Assembly: GCF_004664715.2 (NCBI RefSeq) | Contig: NC_051072.1 | Location: 35,162,142 to 35,226,141 of the forward strand | Origin: Peromyscus leucopus | Taxonomy: Eukaryota > Chordata > Mammalia > Rodentia > Cricetidae | Length of the DNA stretch: 64,000 bases | Reading direction: 5' to 3' | Shown here: one piece after another, positions 22,401-32,873 of the stretch | Layout of the letters: each line of letters starts with the position of its first letter | Numbering within the stretch: the first letter of the stretch is position 1 | Notes under the pieces: generated by a model | Seen by the model: only the letters and a program-made list of their open reading frames with translations | What the model was told of the DNA's origin: nothing | Database searches by the model: none | Program-made: the position numbers and the translations under genes

Positions 22401-23425
22401 TAGAACATACCAAGCACTAGCTGCAGTTGGTATGGCCCTGCTATTTTTAGACATCCTTCCCTCACAGACATCCAACAGAAGTATGATGGAAATATGAAAC
22501 CATAATATAGGATGTAATTAGAAAATGGCAAGGTGGTGGCCAACTTCTGAGGAGGGTCAGCCACCTTGTTGGGAACTGACAGTCACGTGGTTTGAGAAGC
22601 AACCTTCTTTGTTCTTGGCAAGTACAAGAGAGCAAGTGACTGGACTATTCATTTTTACTCCCTCTGTGCTCACAGAAGCTCACGACCTGGAAGCTAGAGC
22701 TTGTGGCCTGTGAAGGTTTTGATGATGTTCTTCTAATGAGAACCCAGGAAGCCTGGTGCCTTCTGAGCAGCTCATTAGGGGTCTTGCCTTTACATTTTGT
22801 CTCTCTGACTTCGGTCAGTGTAGCCCTTTGATACAACTAAAAAGGATTGAAATTAATGATTTAGGAGTATGTCTTTCCCATCATGCCTTTCTTCCCAATC
22901 ATTTTCTATCCTTGCTCATATTTTGAACAGGATAAAACAAAAATACACCTTCCTTATCCATCACACCAATTCCTACCAGTCTACGGGAACAAATTCTTAT
23001 TAGTGTTTCTGATCAGTATTTATTGGTTTGTAACTCTTACCTGCTTCCTGTGGGGTGGGGAGGACTTTATTTTCTATGAAGCTCATCTATCCACATCTTC
23101 CTAGGGAGTCTTGGGTAGTGTCTTATTTGCTTCATAAGGCCTCTGGGACATTTTGCCCATTGGTCATGTGCCACCCACTAGATAGAGTTGCCCTGCCCAA
23201 GTTCTGGGTCTCAAATAGAGAGAGCTTCCAAATCCAAAGAGAAAATGACTGCCTTCAGTCTTCTTTGGAGCAGTGATGCTGTCTCCATGGAGTCCAGATC
23301 TGGTCTGTCTGTGACCCTAGGCTGGGTACCTGGTGCCAGGTAGACCCCTATTGTCCTGGTTTCTCTCCTGTGGATGACTGTATTACACAATGTCTCTAGG
23401 GGGTCTCCTTCTTCTCTCTGCAAAT
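22401..23425. other. Unique intergenic DNA
   Basis: Nothing recognised. Frames up to about 118 codons on the minus strand (23211-23567) run into the neighbouring LTR. Confidence 0.5.
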
Positions 23426-23429
23426 CTAT

Positions 23430-23770
23430 GCTTTGGAATACACCATGGGGGACACTGAGTGAAGGTGTGTTGCTGTGATTGGTGTGATAAAGAGCTGAAT
23501 GGTCAATAGCTAGGCAGACTGGGGGGGGGCACAAAGAGGACTCTGGGAAGAAGAAAGGCGGAGACACCAGGAGACACGGAAGAAGCAGGATGGGAGGTAC
23601 GTGCCAGAATATAGATTAATAGAAATGGGTTAATTTAAGTTATAAGAGCTGATTAAAAGCACATGTGAGCTGTAGGCTGCTGGGCTTTCATAATTAATAA
23701 GAAGCCTCCAGGCCATTATTGGGCAGCTGGCTGGCGGGACAGAGAGAGACTGGTTGCATAGACACCCCTG
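23430..23770 (+). mobile_element. ERV LTR (related to types 1 and 2)
   Basis: Contains 'gataaagagctgaatggtca', a G-run (23521-23529), 'attaatagaaatgggttaat', 'aataagaagcctccaggcc' and 'gggcagctggctggcgggac'. These segments are shared with the LTRs at 4046 and 43406. Boundaries are approximate and no target duplication was established. Confidence 0.6.
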
Positions 23771-25074
23771 CACAGCCAGCCCCCAGTCAGCCTTCCCTCA
23801 CCACTGTGCTATCTCACCACAAGGCTTTAGTATACCTAGTATGTCTTCTTCTCAAACTGTGAGTCTTTTCTTGGACAGCTAATGAATGCTCTGTCTCTAA
23901 GTGGGCCACTTTCCCTTCTAACTGGACCCCCTAGCCTCATTCGCTCTGTGGCTTTCTAGATGGACCCTCAGCGGTTCCTGACTTTACAGCTCGCAGACTC
24001 TCTAAAACCACGTGAACGAGAGTGCCTTCAAAGGGAACTTCTCAGTCTCTCCATGGAAAGCGGATCTCCTACTAAAGCTGACCTTTGATTTCCACACCGG
24101 GTCCTTCACAGGTGCCCCCTGAGGCTAAGGGATTTCCGGGGAGTATGGGACAGGACAGTAATGGTTTTTGTTGGCTCAGATTCACTGCCAACCACGGGCC
24201 CTTGTGGACGGACTGAACCTTCACCCTCATCGGCAGCCCACCTTGCAATTCCTCAGGTTTGGAACTCAGTCTTGGCTTTCTGGCATCTGTCTGGTCAGGT
24301 GGAAAAGGATTTTCAGAGCAACTGCTGTGGGCCCTGTCTAGGTCTTTGTTTTGAGCCTTTGGACTAGACGTGGTATTAAGGTCTACCAGGAGCCCAGGTA
24401 TGACTAATACAGACCTGCTCTCATCCTGCCCCTCCCACTGTGCCCACCTGGCTGACTCATGCCCTCTCCAGTTACTACCATGCACCAAATGGGCCATAAC
24501 CGGGAAGAGGTGGCAGATTCCTATTGGTTATTCAGACTACATACAAGGACCAAATGTAAAGGAAGGGTGTGGTCTTAGGAAACTCCAGGGCTAGTGGAAA
24601 AATCCATTCCATTTCTGGCAGCAAGAGCTGTTGATCAAGGGCTACTAGGCAAAGGGACAGGAAGGGTATATGGAGTTCTTCCAGCCTCTTCTAAGCCTCT
24701 TTGAGAGAAGTGATGATCTTTGATGCGTTTGGAATGGGGGAACCCAGGGAAGTCAGTTACCTGCCTCCTCCATCTCTCTCTTTCTCTGATCTCCTTTCAG
24801 AGCCACACATCTGTGGGATCCAGATGGAAGCCAGAGCACCTCAATGTTGTTGATATAATCAGGGCAGCAAAGGGAAGGCATGTGTCCCACTCAGGGGCCC
24901 CTGTAGCGCGTAGCAGGCCTCTGTTTGGGAAACTAATTTTAAATTGATCAGGTTGCTCGTGTGTTGGCCTCACCCAGGTATTCTCCAAATCTACTTAACA
25001 TTTCAGTCACGTGGTCAGCAGCAGTTATGTCTCCTTCTGATGGTCTTCCAATCAGCAATCATTAAGAGATAACT
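23771..25074. other. Unique DNA, somewhat GC-richer
   Basis: No repeat recognised. A 141-codon minus-strand frame at 24072-24497 has no motif I know and no supported splice structure, so I do not call it a gene. Confidence 0.45.
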
Positions 25075-25262
25075 AGCCGGGTGGTAGTGGCGCACGCCTT
25101 GAATGCCAGCACTCGGGAGGCAGAGGCAGGCGGATCTCTGTGAGTTCGAGGCTAGCCTGGGCTACAGAGTGAGTTCCAGGAAAGGCGCAAAGCTACCCAG
25201 AGAAACCCTGTCTCGAAACAAACAAATAGACAAAGAAAAAAAAAAAAAAAAAAAAGAAAAAG
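25075..25262 (+). mobile_element. B1 SINE, cricetid-type
   Basis: 'tagccgggtggtagtggcgc', 'actcgggaggcagaggcagg', 'gttccaggaaaggcgcaaag' and 'agagaaaccctgtctcgaaa', followed by an A-rich tail ending near 25262. The 'aaaggcgcaaagctac' variant and low divergence point to a young cricetid B1. Confidence 0.93.
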
Positions 25263-26645
25263 AAATAACTATAGCTGTATCTACTGGACCAAATGCTGGA
25301 GTTTTCCTCTTCCAAGATAGGATGCTGTCCTGTCTGGACTGTCAGGCCCCAGGACCATGGAGCCGCAACCTCTTAGCCTCCGTAAGCCGGGCTGTAACCC
25401 TGCCTGCTGGGAGCCCTTGCTACTTTCCTAGATCTCTTTCTATGTGTTCCGATTCCCCGAAGGGAGAAAGCAGAAAACAGAAGCCAGAGCAGACTTTCTC
25501 ATGCCCATCTTCACTCTGGCGGCAGAATCCTCAACCCTGGGCCTGTTTGCCCCCCTTCTTCCTTCGCTTTCTGGTCCGTTGGGAGCACAGTCAATGATGT
25601 GTATTTTCAGCTTCCTAGGCCTTATCTATGTCGGTTCCTCCCACTGATAGTTTTAGCCTCCGGGCTGAAAATAGCGGAGTGCTTTCCTGTGGGCCTCCAA
25701 GGCGTCCGTCCTATCTTGGGTCCCTCTTTAGCTTTAGCAGTGGGAGTTCCCAGCCTTCGCTCTCCGACAGTGTGACCTCCCACAGTGACCGAAAGCGGTT
25801 TCTTCATGTCTGGGTTCAGCATGGCCTGGTTTCTCAGACCCTTTTCCATGTGTCTTCCTCTAAGTCTTGCTTCTTTTTTCTTTTCTCCCAGCTTCATGCT
25901 CTTTCTCTTATGTCCCACTGATCTTAAGCCATTGCTATAAACATAGTGTCGGCCAGATTGAAGTTACCATTAAGGACATCAAACCCCAGCCTCCCTGTCT
26001 TACCCAGGCTCCCAGAGAGCTCACCTGCCTAGCCCTCCCTTCAGCAATGTTTCCTAAGCCTTGCCCTGATTTTCCAGTACCCTGCTGTAGTCCAGGCAAT
26101 CTCCCGGCTTCTCCTGGTCTGTGCAGGGCCTGGAGCAATGGTCTAGGAATTTTCCAGTCTGAAAGTTAATGCTGACTCTTAACATTTCAGAGGTCACCCT
26201 CACAGGAGGTCCGTGAGACTGCACGGACAACTTCTGCAATACAATCTCAGATTATGATTTCGCCCCCCCGCCCAAGCTAATTCCAAATAAAGACTTGGAG
26301 GCAGGTTATTTATTTGTGAGATAACGCCAGGAAATATGTTAATGAGACTGATAAGTGAGTCAGGAAAGGAGGGAAAAAATAGCATAAGATTGTATGAATG
26401 AGGAGGTTATAACTAAGGTCTAACCCTGAAAATTTTTGAGGGTACATCTCAGAACTGTCCCCCTGGATGGGGAGGAAGTTGGGGTGTCTGTCTGTCCACC
26501 CTTGCCCTTCTCTGGTGGCAGATGGGTCCTAGTGTTCCAGTTCTCTGGCATTCCTTACAGCATGCACTCTCTCTGGAAGAGGGAAGCAGAAGCAATTGTG
26601 TGAAGCTGACCTCTGAGCTGAATTTAATTCCACGAACCATAAACA
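25263..26645. other. Unique DNA, no gene recognised
   Basis: Many frames of 60-100 codons on both strands reflect GC content; none carries a domain motif. No repeats recognised. Confidence 0.45.
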
Positions 26646-26649
26646 GATA

Positions 26650-26836
26650 TGTTTTCTTTTTTCTTTTTCTTTTTGTTTATTTGTTTTGTTTTGAAAGACA
26701 TGGTTTCTCTATGTAACAGTCCTGGCTGTCCTGAAACTCATTTTGTAGACCAGGCTGGCCTCAAACTCACAGAGATCCACCTGCCTCTGCCTCCCAAGTG
26801 CTGGGATTAAAGGCGGGTGCCATTGCTGCCCGGCTC
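26650..26836 (-). mobile_element. B1 SINE, antisense
   Basis: A T-rich left tail, then 'ggctgtcctgaaactcattt', 'agaccaggctggcctcaaac', 'ctcccaagtgctgggattaa' and 'gccattgctgcccggct'. Full-length. Confidence 0.9.
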
Positions 26837-27543
26837 TAATATGTTTTCTAATGCTGTGCATGTTAAAAGTAAATAACATGCTGATCTTATGAAGTTTGGA
26901 GAATTAAATGCTTTCCACACCAAGCCGCTTCTCATTGTCTATAAGGTAGGAAGAGAAATGAGTTTACATCCACTCGTGTGAGTTAACAATCTCCACAGAA
27001 AACACCAAACTCAGCACTTTCTGAATCTTCAGCATTGGGATTCAAAACACAGTACCAGGGTAGCATCAACAGGAATCTCAGGATTCCACGTCCACAAAAG
27101 AGATGCCTATCACTCAGTGTCACTGGAAATGTCATTGAGAGTCTTTGGAAAGAAAAAAGCATTACTGATTTGCATTTTTTTTTTTTTTTTTTTTGTAGAA
27201 AGAAATGCTGTTTGAGTCCCATGATCAGGGTACAAGTTGTTACCCATGCTTCTGATTGTGTTATGAATGGTATGGAAGCCCTAGATCCCATGAATGATTT
27301 GCCTGAAGGGGAGTCAAGAAGGGTGGGGGAGCTGGAGAGATAGCCAATAAGAAAACCTAGTTGAGCAGAGGATCTACTCAAACATAAAACATATTTAAAA
27401 TATGTTTTAAATGAAAGGATTAGGAAAGATTTTAGTTTCAATTTTTTTCATCACAACATCATAGACTGCTCCAATTCTTGTTGTATTTAGGGGTGACTGA
27501 GGAAGTCGAAAGGGCTGTTGTTGCAACTCCAGAGCACAAGGTA
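26837..27543. other. Unique DNA with a poly(T) tract
   Basis: A T-run at about 27175-27194 may be a retroposon remnant. The 152-codon minus-strand frame at 26983-27441 spans it and has no motif. Confidence 0.5.
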
Positions 27544-27826
27544 CTACCTCTACCCTCTACCCTCTACCCTCTACCCTCTACCCTCTACCCTCTACCCTCT
27601 ACCCTCTACCCTCTACCCTCTACCCTCTACCTCTACCCTCTACCCTCTACCCTCTACCCTCTACCCTCTACCCTCTACCCTCTACCCTCTACCTCTACCC
27701 TCTACCCTCTACCCTCTACCCTCTACCCTCTACCCTCTACCCTCTACCCTCTACCCTCTACCCTCTACCCTCTACCCTCTACCCTCTACCCTCTACCCTC
27801 TACCCTCTACCCTCTACCCTCTACCT
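27544..27826. repeat. Heptanucleotide minisatellite, (TACCCTC)n / (TAGAGGG)n
   Basis: About 40 head-to-tail copies of TACCCTC on the + strand (TAGAGGG on the minus strand), almost perfectly homogeneous. Three units lack one C (27544, about 27628, about 27690). The G-rich strand has GGG every 7 bases and resembles telomere-type repeats, though it is not the vertebrate TTAGGG hexamer. Because 7 is not a multiple of 3, all three + frames read the same YPLPSTL heptapeptide, which explains the long open frames. Confidence 0.97.
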
Positions 27827-27900
27827 CCCTCCTCCCTGGAACTGAACCCAGGACCTCCTGAATACTACTAAGTGCTCTTAACCACTGAGCTATTTCTCCT
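27827..27900 (-). mobile_element. ID/B-type SINE head fragment, antisense
   Basis: 'ggaactgaacccaggacctc', 'taagtgctcttaaccactga' and 'gctatttctcc' match the reverse of a tRNA-derived SINE head. The minisatellite begins at its left end. Confidence 0.6.
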
Positions 27901-27904
27901 CCTG

Positions 27905-28217
27905 TTCTTCTTGTTAGTCTTTCTTGATCTTCTCTCTTCAGTCCAGGTTTCTCCTATTGATTCTCTCTGCCTGACAGCCACACCCATCCTTTCTCTGCCT
28001 ACCTATTGACCATTCAGCTCTTAACCCATCAGGTGTTTAGGCATGCAGAGCCAAACAGATGCAGCCCATCTTTACTTAATTAAACACACATCATCTCATC
28101 ATTAAGCAAATGCAGCATGAACAATGGTAACCCGCTTTTAGCCAGTTAAAAGTAACAGCCTACAGCATAAACAAATGTAAATACATCTTTGCCTAGGTAA
28201 AATAATATTCTACAACA
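27905..28217 (-). mobile_element. ERV LTR (type 1), antisense
   Basis: Reverse of the LTRs at 4046 and 6422: 'ctattgaccattcagctctt', 'ggtgtttaggcatgcagag', 'catttacaac'-type segments and a right end 'attctacaaca' corresponding to the TGTTGTAGAAT start. The left boundary is approximate. Confidence 0.65.
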
Positions 28218-28654
28218 GTCATTTTGTGATGTGATTTGCAAATATACCTGCAGAGACCCATAAAATTGGATTTAAACTACGTACAACCAAAGCCATAGTA
28301 TAAGACGCTCCTTTGAAAGAGAAGTGCAAACCATGTACCAAAATGTTAGCAGAGGTCATGTGGGGGAGGGGAATTAGGATGGATTCCCCCCCATCACATT
28401 TTCCACATTGTGTATACAGAAGCTTATTAACAGTTATTCTTCTGAGGTGAGCCTTGTTTAACCTTTCCAGCCCCCTACAAAAAAAGGTCTGTGTGCTAAG
28501 CTTTAATCATATACTGTACAGAGGTACAGGAGGAGGGGGAGAAGGAAAGAGAGGATGAGGTTGAGGGGGAGGAGGAGAAGGGGGAGGACGGAAGGCAGAA
28601 GAGGAAGAGGAGGAGGGGGAGGAGAGGGAAGAGGAGGTGGGGAGATGGGAGCAG
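28218..28654. other. Unique DNA and a homopurine tract
   Basis: Unique to about 28525, then an A/G-only tract (about 28525-28640) of GGA-type units on the + strand. Confidence 0.6.
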
Positions 28655-29090
28655 CAGTAGTGTGTCTTCCACTTGTAATCCCCGCACTGAGGAGGTACTG
28701 ACAGGCGGATCCCTGGAGCCTGCTGGCCAGCGTCACTAGCCTACTTGGTGACTTATCGGCCAGCAAGAGACCCTGACAGAAGAGAGAAAGAAAGGGACGG
28801 AACGAGGGAGGCAGGGAGGGCTGAGAGGGGAAGAAATGTTAGGGAGGAAAGAAGGGAAGAGAAGGGTGGAGGAAGGCTGGATGACATCTCAAGACTGACA
28901 TGTGACATCTGAGGTATTCCTCTGGTCTCTGTGAGCACTCACACATCTGCACACTCACACATCTCCACAGTCACACACATGCACACTCACACACATGCAC
29001 ACTCACACATAAGCACACTCACACATCTGCACACTCACACATAAGCACACTCACACATCTGCACACTCACACATATTCACACCTACACAG
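28655..29090 (+). mobile_element. B4 SINE with two internal expansions
   Basis: 'acttgtaatccccgcactga', 'caggcggatccctggagcct', 'ctagcctacttggtgact' and 'agcaagagaccctgacag', then an expanded purine stretch (28775-28880), then 'gacatctgaggtattcctct' and a CA-rich tail that has become the minisatellite at 28934. Confidence 0.6.
28934..29085. repeat. CA-rich minisatellite, 14-18-bp units
   Basis: Repeats of the form 'cacactcacacatctg' alternating with 'cacactcacacataag' and 'cacactcacacacatg', about nine units. Confidence 0.85.
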
Positions 29091-29365
29091 GCACAAACGT
29101 GAACACACAGACATACAAAAGAGACTTGCTGTGACTCCAGTTAGAATAGACAGCTCCTTCCCATAGAAACCCATTAGTTCATGGCTCCGTGGGAAGGACC
29201 ACCAGTGGACGGGATGCTCCCCTGGGAAAGCAGCCTGGCCTCCTTGCTGTCTGTGTTCTGCCCACAGGCTGGCTGGAACTGAGCGAGCAGAGCAGGTCTT
29301 TAGATCTTGACATTCAGACCATCAGGTATTCCGGTGTCACAGAGCTGCCACCTAGCCACGGGCAC
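29091..29365. other. Unique DNA
   Basis: Nothing recognised. Confidence 0.5.
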
Positions 29366-29490
29366 ATTTTGATTGTCACATCAACCCTGCATAGCCACCA
29401 TCTTGACAGGTATGGGGGACAGGACTCAGAGGGGTGACTTGGAAGGTTATGCTGCTAGTGAGGGACAGTTCTACAGCTTGGATTAAATGT
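29366..29490 (+). mobile_element. MIR SINE
   Basis: 'gattgtcacatcaaccctgc', 'gacaggactcagaggggtga', 'cttggaaggttatgctgcta' and 'gtgagggacagttctacagc' follow the MIR order around 'cttgcccaaggtcacacagc'. Confidence 0.6.
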
Positions 29491-29961
29491 GTGTGTGACT
29501 CAACGATGTCTCCCCTTTCCACTCTGCCAAGCCGTATGTGGGCAAGCTCAATGATTTGGGTTGAGTTAGGGTCCCTTCTTCCTGAATGCCCATCATCCTG
29601 ATGCAAAGCGTAGACTATAAACAGACCGGGCACTTGCACCTTCTCAGCTCTGGGCGAGGTCCCTGGCAACAGATGCATACTTACTGGATACAGAGGCAGT
29701 CCCAGGTCACCGCTGGAGCAGGGCCATTTTTTTTTTAATTGTAGTAAGTGGATGGTTAAGGGCAGGTTTATTTGCAAATCTTTGTGACAGCGAAGATCCA
29801 GAGTCCTCTTTAGTGACAGAAGCCACTGCCTTCCGCAGCCCTGCATGTTGATGCATATAGATACGTGTGTGTGCAAATCCATGTGTGCACACGCGCATAC
29901 ACACATACATACCAGCGTATGTGCCTCAGCATCTATGTCTGTATGTACATATGTTATTATT
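29491..29961. other. Unique DNA ending in a CA/TG-rich stretch
   Basis: Degenerate alternating purine-pyrimidine sequence at 29860-29955. A 205-codon minus-strand frame crosses this segment, the MIR and the LTR edge and is rejected as a gene. Confidence 0.5.
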
Positions 29962-30354
29962 TTAGGGTTTCTATTGCTGCCATGAAACACCATGATCAGA
30001 AAGCAAGCTGGGCAGGAAAGGGTTTATTTGGCTTATACTACTGTTCATCACTGAAGGAAGTCAGGACAGGAACTCAAACAGGGCAGGAACCTGGAGGCAG
30101 GAGCTGATGCAGAGGCCATGGAGGGGCGCTGCTTACTTGCTTGCTCCCCATGGCTTGCTCAGTCTGCTTTCTAATAGAACCCAGGACCACCAGCCCAGGG
30201 ATGGCACCACCCACAGTAGGCTGGGCCCTTGGCCATCAATCACTCATTAAGAAAATACCCCACAGCCCAATCTTATGGAGGCATTTTCTCAACTGAGGCT
30301 CCCTCCTCTGATGACTCTAGCTTGTGTCAAGTTGACATAGAACTAACCAGCACA
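29962..30354 (-). mobile_element. MaLR-type LTR, antisense
   Basis: Same subfamily as 14603-14998: 'agggtttctattgctgccat', 'aagtcaggacaggaactcaa', 'acccaggaccaccagccca', 'gaaaataccccacagccc' and 'cttgtgtcaagttgacatag'. Confidence 0.78.
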
Positions 30355-30847
30355 GTTTTGTACATACATGCATACAATATACATATATATGCTAATTTTT
30401 GTGCACCTACGTATGAAGGTATGTGTGTATGAAAGATACACTGATAGGAATGTAGGTATGCATATGTGTGTACATACATTTTACTAGTAGATGTGATGTG
30501 TGAACATACTTGTGTGCCTGTGTTTGGTGCTATAGCTGTATTTACTAGTACACACCCAAGCAGAATGTGTTTAGACGGACCCTGCACCCTCTAGCTCCCG
30601 GTTCCTATTCCTCCCTATTGCCTCCCATCTTCCTCTGAGCTTTTGTGTCCGGTGCAGGTTTTGGCCCCACAGCGCTACCTGTTGGCCACCCTGTTTCTGG
30701 AGGAGGCAGATGGGCCACCTACGCAGCAGAGGGGAACATGCATCAGAGAAGCCCAGGGGACAGCGATATACCAACACAGTCCCTAGGGTCACGGTGTCCC
30801 CAGGTGAGTCCATTTTCAAATCTAGAGAAGGACTTAAAAGAAATGGA
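30355..30847. other. Unique DNA beginning with a TA/CA-rich stretch
   Basis: 30360-30400 is rich in ACATA/TATA. Otherwise nothing recognised. Confidence 0.5.
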
Positions 30848-31018
30848 AGACTGGGTGATGGTGGTAACACACACACCTTTAATCCCAGCACCTGGAAAGC
30901 AGAGGCAGGAGGATCTCTGCGAGTTCAGGGCCAGCCTGGTCTACAGAGTGAGTTCCAGGATAGCCAGGGCTACACAGAGAAGCCCTGTCTTGAAAAACCA
31001 AAGAAAAGAAAGAAAAGG
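30848..31018 (+). mobile_element. B1 SINE
   Basis: 'gactgggtgatggtggtaac', 'cctttaatcccagcacctgg', 'ggccagcctggtctacagag' and 'ggctacacagagaagccctg' with an A-rich tail. This copy has the standard B1 right end, unlike the cricetid-type copy at 25075. Confidence 0.9.
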
Positions 31019-31369
31019 AAACAGAAGAACTGTCAGGAAGCCAGGGCCATCCATGAAGTGGAGAGAGTGGTACCCAAAAGTCGTGGTGAGCCACGGAAGG
31101 GTGAAGGACCGGTAAGGTGTAGCTCGAACTCTTCTGCAGCTTGTGGGGGATGCTGGCCCCGATCCACACCCTGCCCTATACCAAACCCTGTAGCCAGCCA
31201 AGGTCAGGGGTGGAAGGGAGGTTCCAGAGGGCCCAGAGGAGGGGTGTCAGTGCCGGGGGTGGGGGTGGAGGGATTTTGGAAGCGACATGGACCCCTGAGC
31301 TCTCCTGAAGGTTTCAGGCTAATTCACCTCCGCAGTCTTCCATCTGCTCCCACCTCACTCGGTCTATTT
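31019..31369. other. Unique GC-richer stretch
   Basis: A 262-codon + frame (30710-31498) crosses the B1, this stretch and the antisense B3. It is not supported as a gene. Confidence 0.5.
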
Positions 31370-31585
31370 TTAAGATTTATTTTGTTATTTTTAATTGTGT
31401 GTATGTGCGTGACAGAGACTGCGTGCACAGGCCTGTTCCTGTGGAGGCCAGAGGAGGACACTGGATTCCCCCGAAGCTGGAGTTACAGGCAGTTGTGAGA
31501 CCTGGTACCTGGATGCTGGGAACCAAACTCACGGCCTCAGCAAAAGCAGTAAGGACTCTTAACCACTGAGCCATCTCTCCAGCCC
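31370..31585 (-). mobile_element. B3 SINE, antisense
   Basis: 'ttttaagatttattttgtta', 'gtggaggccagaggaggaca', 'gctggagttacaggcagttg', 'ggaaccaaactcacgg' and 'cttaaccactgagccatctc' give the complete B3 order in reverse. Confidence 0.9.
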
Positions 31586-32805
31586 CACCTCACTCCACTG
31601 AAGCTTATACCTCACTAATTAACCCGTCCTAAATGCAGTGTGACACTTCTTACCAAAATGCCTTTGTACACACGGTTCGTCCATCCTGACTGCCCTTCTC
31701 TCTTACAGTGGAAACTCCTACTCATCCTACAAAACCTGGCCTCTGGGTCTTCTTTACGCAGCCTTCCCCGTCCCCATACCTCCTTTATCTCACTAGTTAT
31801 TAGTCCATAAGACCGATATTCACCTTCCATTTAGTGGACCTCACACTTTAGTATGTTCCTCACACTTTGCATATTTAATAGTGAGCATGCTCGCCTAACA
31901 AGTCTAATTAGAGTCCGATTACAGCTCCTGTCTTCCCATTGTGTATCAAAAAGACGGGCCTCCAAAAGTTTAAGTCACCCAGTCCTGATGGCTCACCCCT
32001 ATAATCACAGCACCAGGCGAGAGAAGAATCTCAAATCTGAGGCCATCTTTGCCCCCACGGGAAGACCCTGCCTCGTAGAATGAGTGGAAACTCCCACGTA
32101 GCTTGTTCTCGGCCCCGTGGCTGACCAGGGACAGGTTCCGAACTCAAACCCCATGCATGCAGCCTGAACCAGAGCCTCAAGATGCTGTTACCGTCGCTCG
32201 GCTCTGTCCCTTTCCAAAGGCGTCAGAGTCCGTATCAGCTTCATCTTGGGGTCCTCTTGACCCAGGGCTCCTCTGCGCTGGGCTTCCTCTGGTCTGAGAG
32301 CCTTTGGAGTTGACTAAACTACTCACTCCCTTTCGAAGGTGTAGGGGCGCAGGTTGTCAATCCCGAGACGCGAGAGCCCGCCCAGGGTGCAGTACTAAGG
32401 CTGACCGCCAGAGGACGCCGCTGCATCATGTCAGCGGCGCACTTGTGCAGGATGCAAGATTGGTTTTTCCACTGGGTGTGTTGGGGAGACTGCGATTTTC
32501 GGTCCTCCAACGTCAGAGCTCATGGATGGAAGAATTCATGTGCCAGTGACCGATGCGAAATATGTAGAGCAGAAATTGATATGAAGGAGACAGGGCGTTT
32601 TTCTCTCCCCTCTTTCGAGGGTGTTCACTGGCTAGGCTTCTCAGAATCTATCTGGAAAGACACCCCAAAACGCACAATTTAGCCAAAAACCAGGAGCACC
32701 CCTGGAGTGTCACCTGTGCACCAGGCTGTGCTTACACCTCATGGCAGGGACTTCAGGGTTCCTCCTAGCATTAGCGGCAGCTGTCAAATGTAATCGACAA
32801 ATGAC

Positions 32806-32810
<5 letters not shown>
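31586..32810. other. Unique DNA with a CpG-enriched patch (about 32100-32560)
   Basis: A weak, heavily diverged B1-like segment may lie at 31985-32085. From 32100 to 32560 CpGs are more frequent than elsewhere (ccgtcgctcgg, gagacgcgagagcccgc, gaggacgccgctgc). Frames up to 84 codons exist without motifs. It could be an orphan promoter-like patch or a young repeat I do not recognise. Confidence 0.4.

Positions 32811-32871
<61 letters not shown>
32811..32871. repeat. (AT)n microsatellite
   Basis: About 30 uninterrupted AT units. Confidence 0.97.

Positions 32872-32873
<2 letters not shown>

Noticed and set aside
24072..24497. 141-codon minus-strand frame in GC-richer unique DNA
   Set aside because: No recognisable motif, no conservation evidence and no exon boundaries I can support.
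26983..27441. 152-codon minus-strand frame
   Set aside because: Contains a lysine run from a poly(T) tract and no motif; expected by chance.
27544..27826. Interstitial telomere (TTAGGG)n
   Set aside because: The unit is TAGAGGG throughout; not one TTAGGG hexamer array was seen.
27478..27871. Long forward frames of YPLPSTL repeats
   Set aside because: Produced by the stop-free 7-bp minisatellite in every frame.
28934..29085. CRISPR-like array
   Set aside because: Units are contiguous CA-rich minisatellite repeats without spacers, in a mammalian genome.
29376..29993. 205-codon minus-strand open frame
   Set aside because: It crosses an MIR, a CA/TG-rich stretch and an LTR edge. The N-terminal part is simple-repeat peptide, and no family motif or splice signal was found.
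30710..31498. 262-codon + strand open frame, the longest in the window
   Set aside because: It runs through a sense B1, unique DNA and an antisense B3. The peptide has typical translated-B1 content (GQPGLQSEFQDSQGYTEKPC) and no domain.
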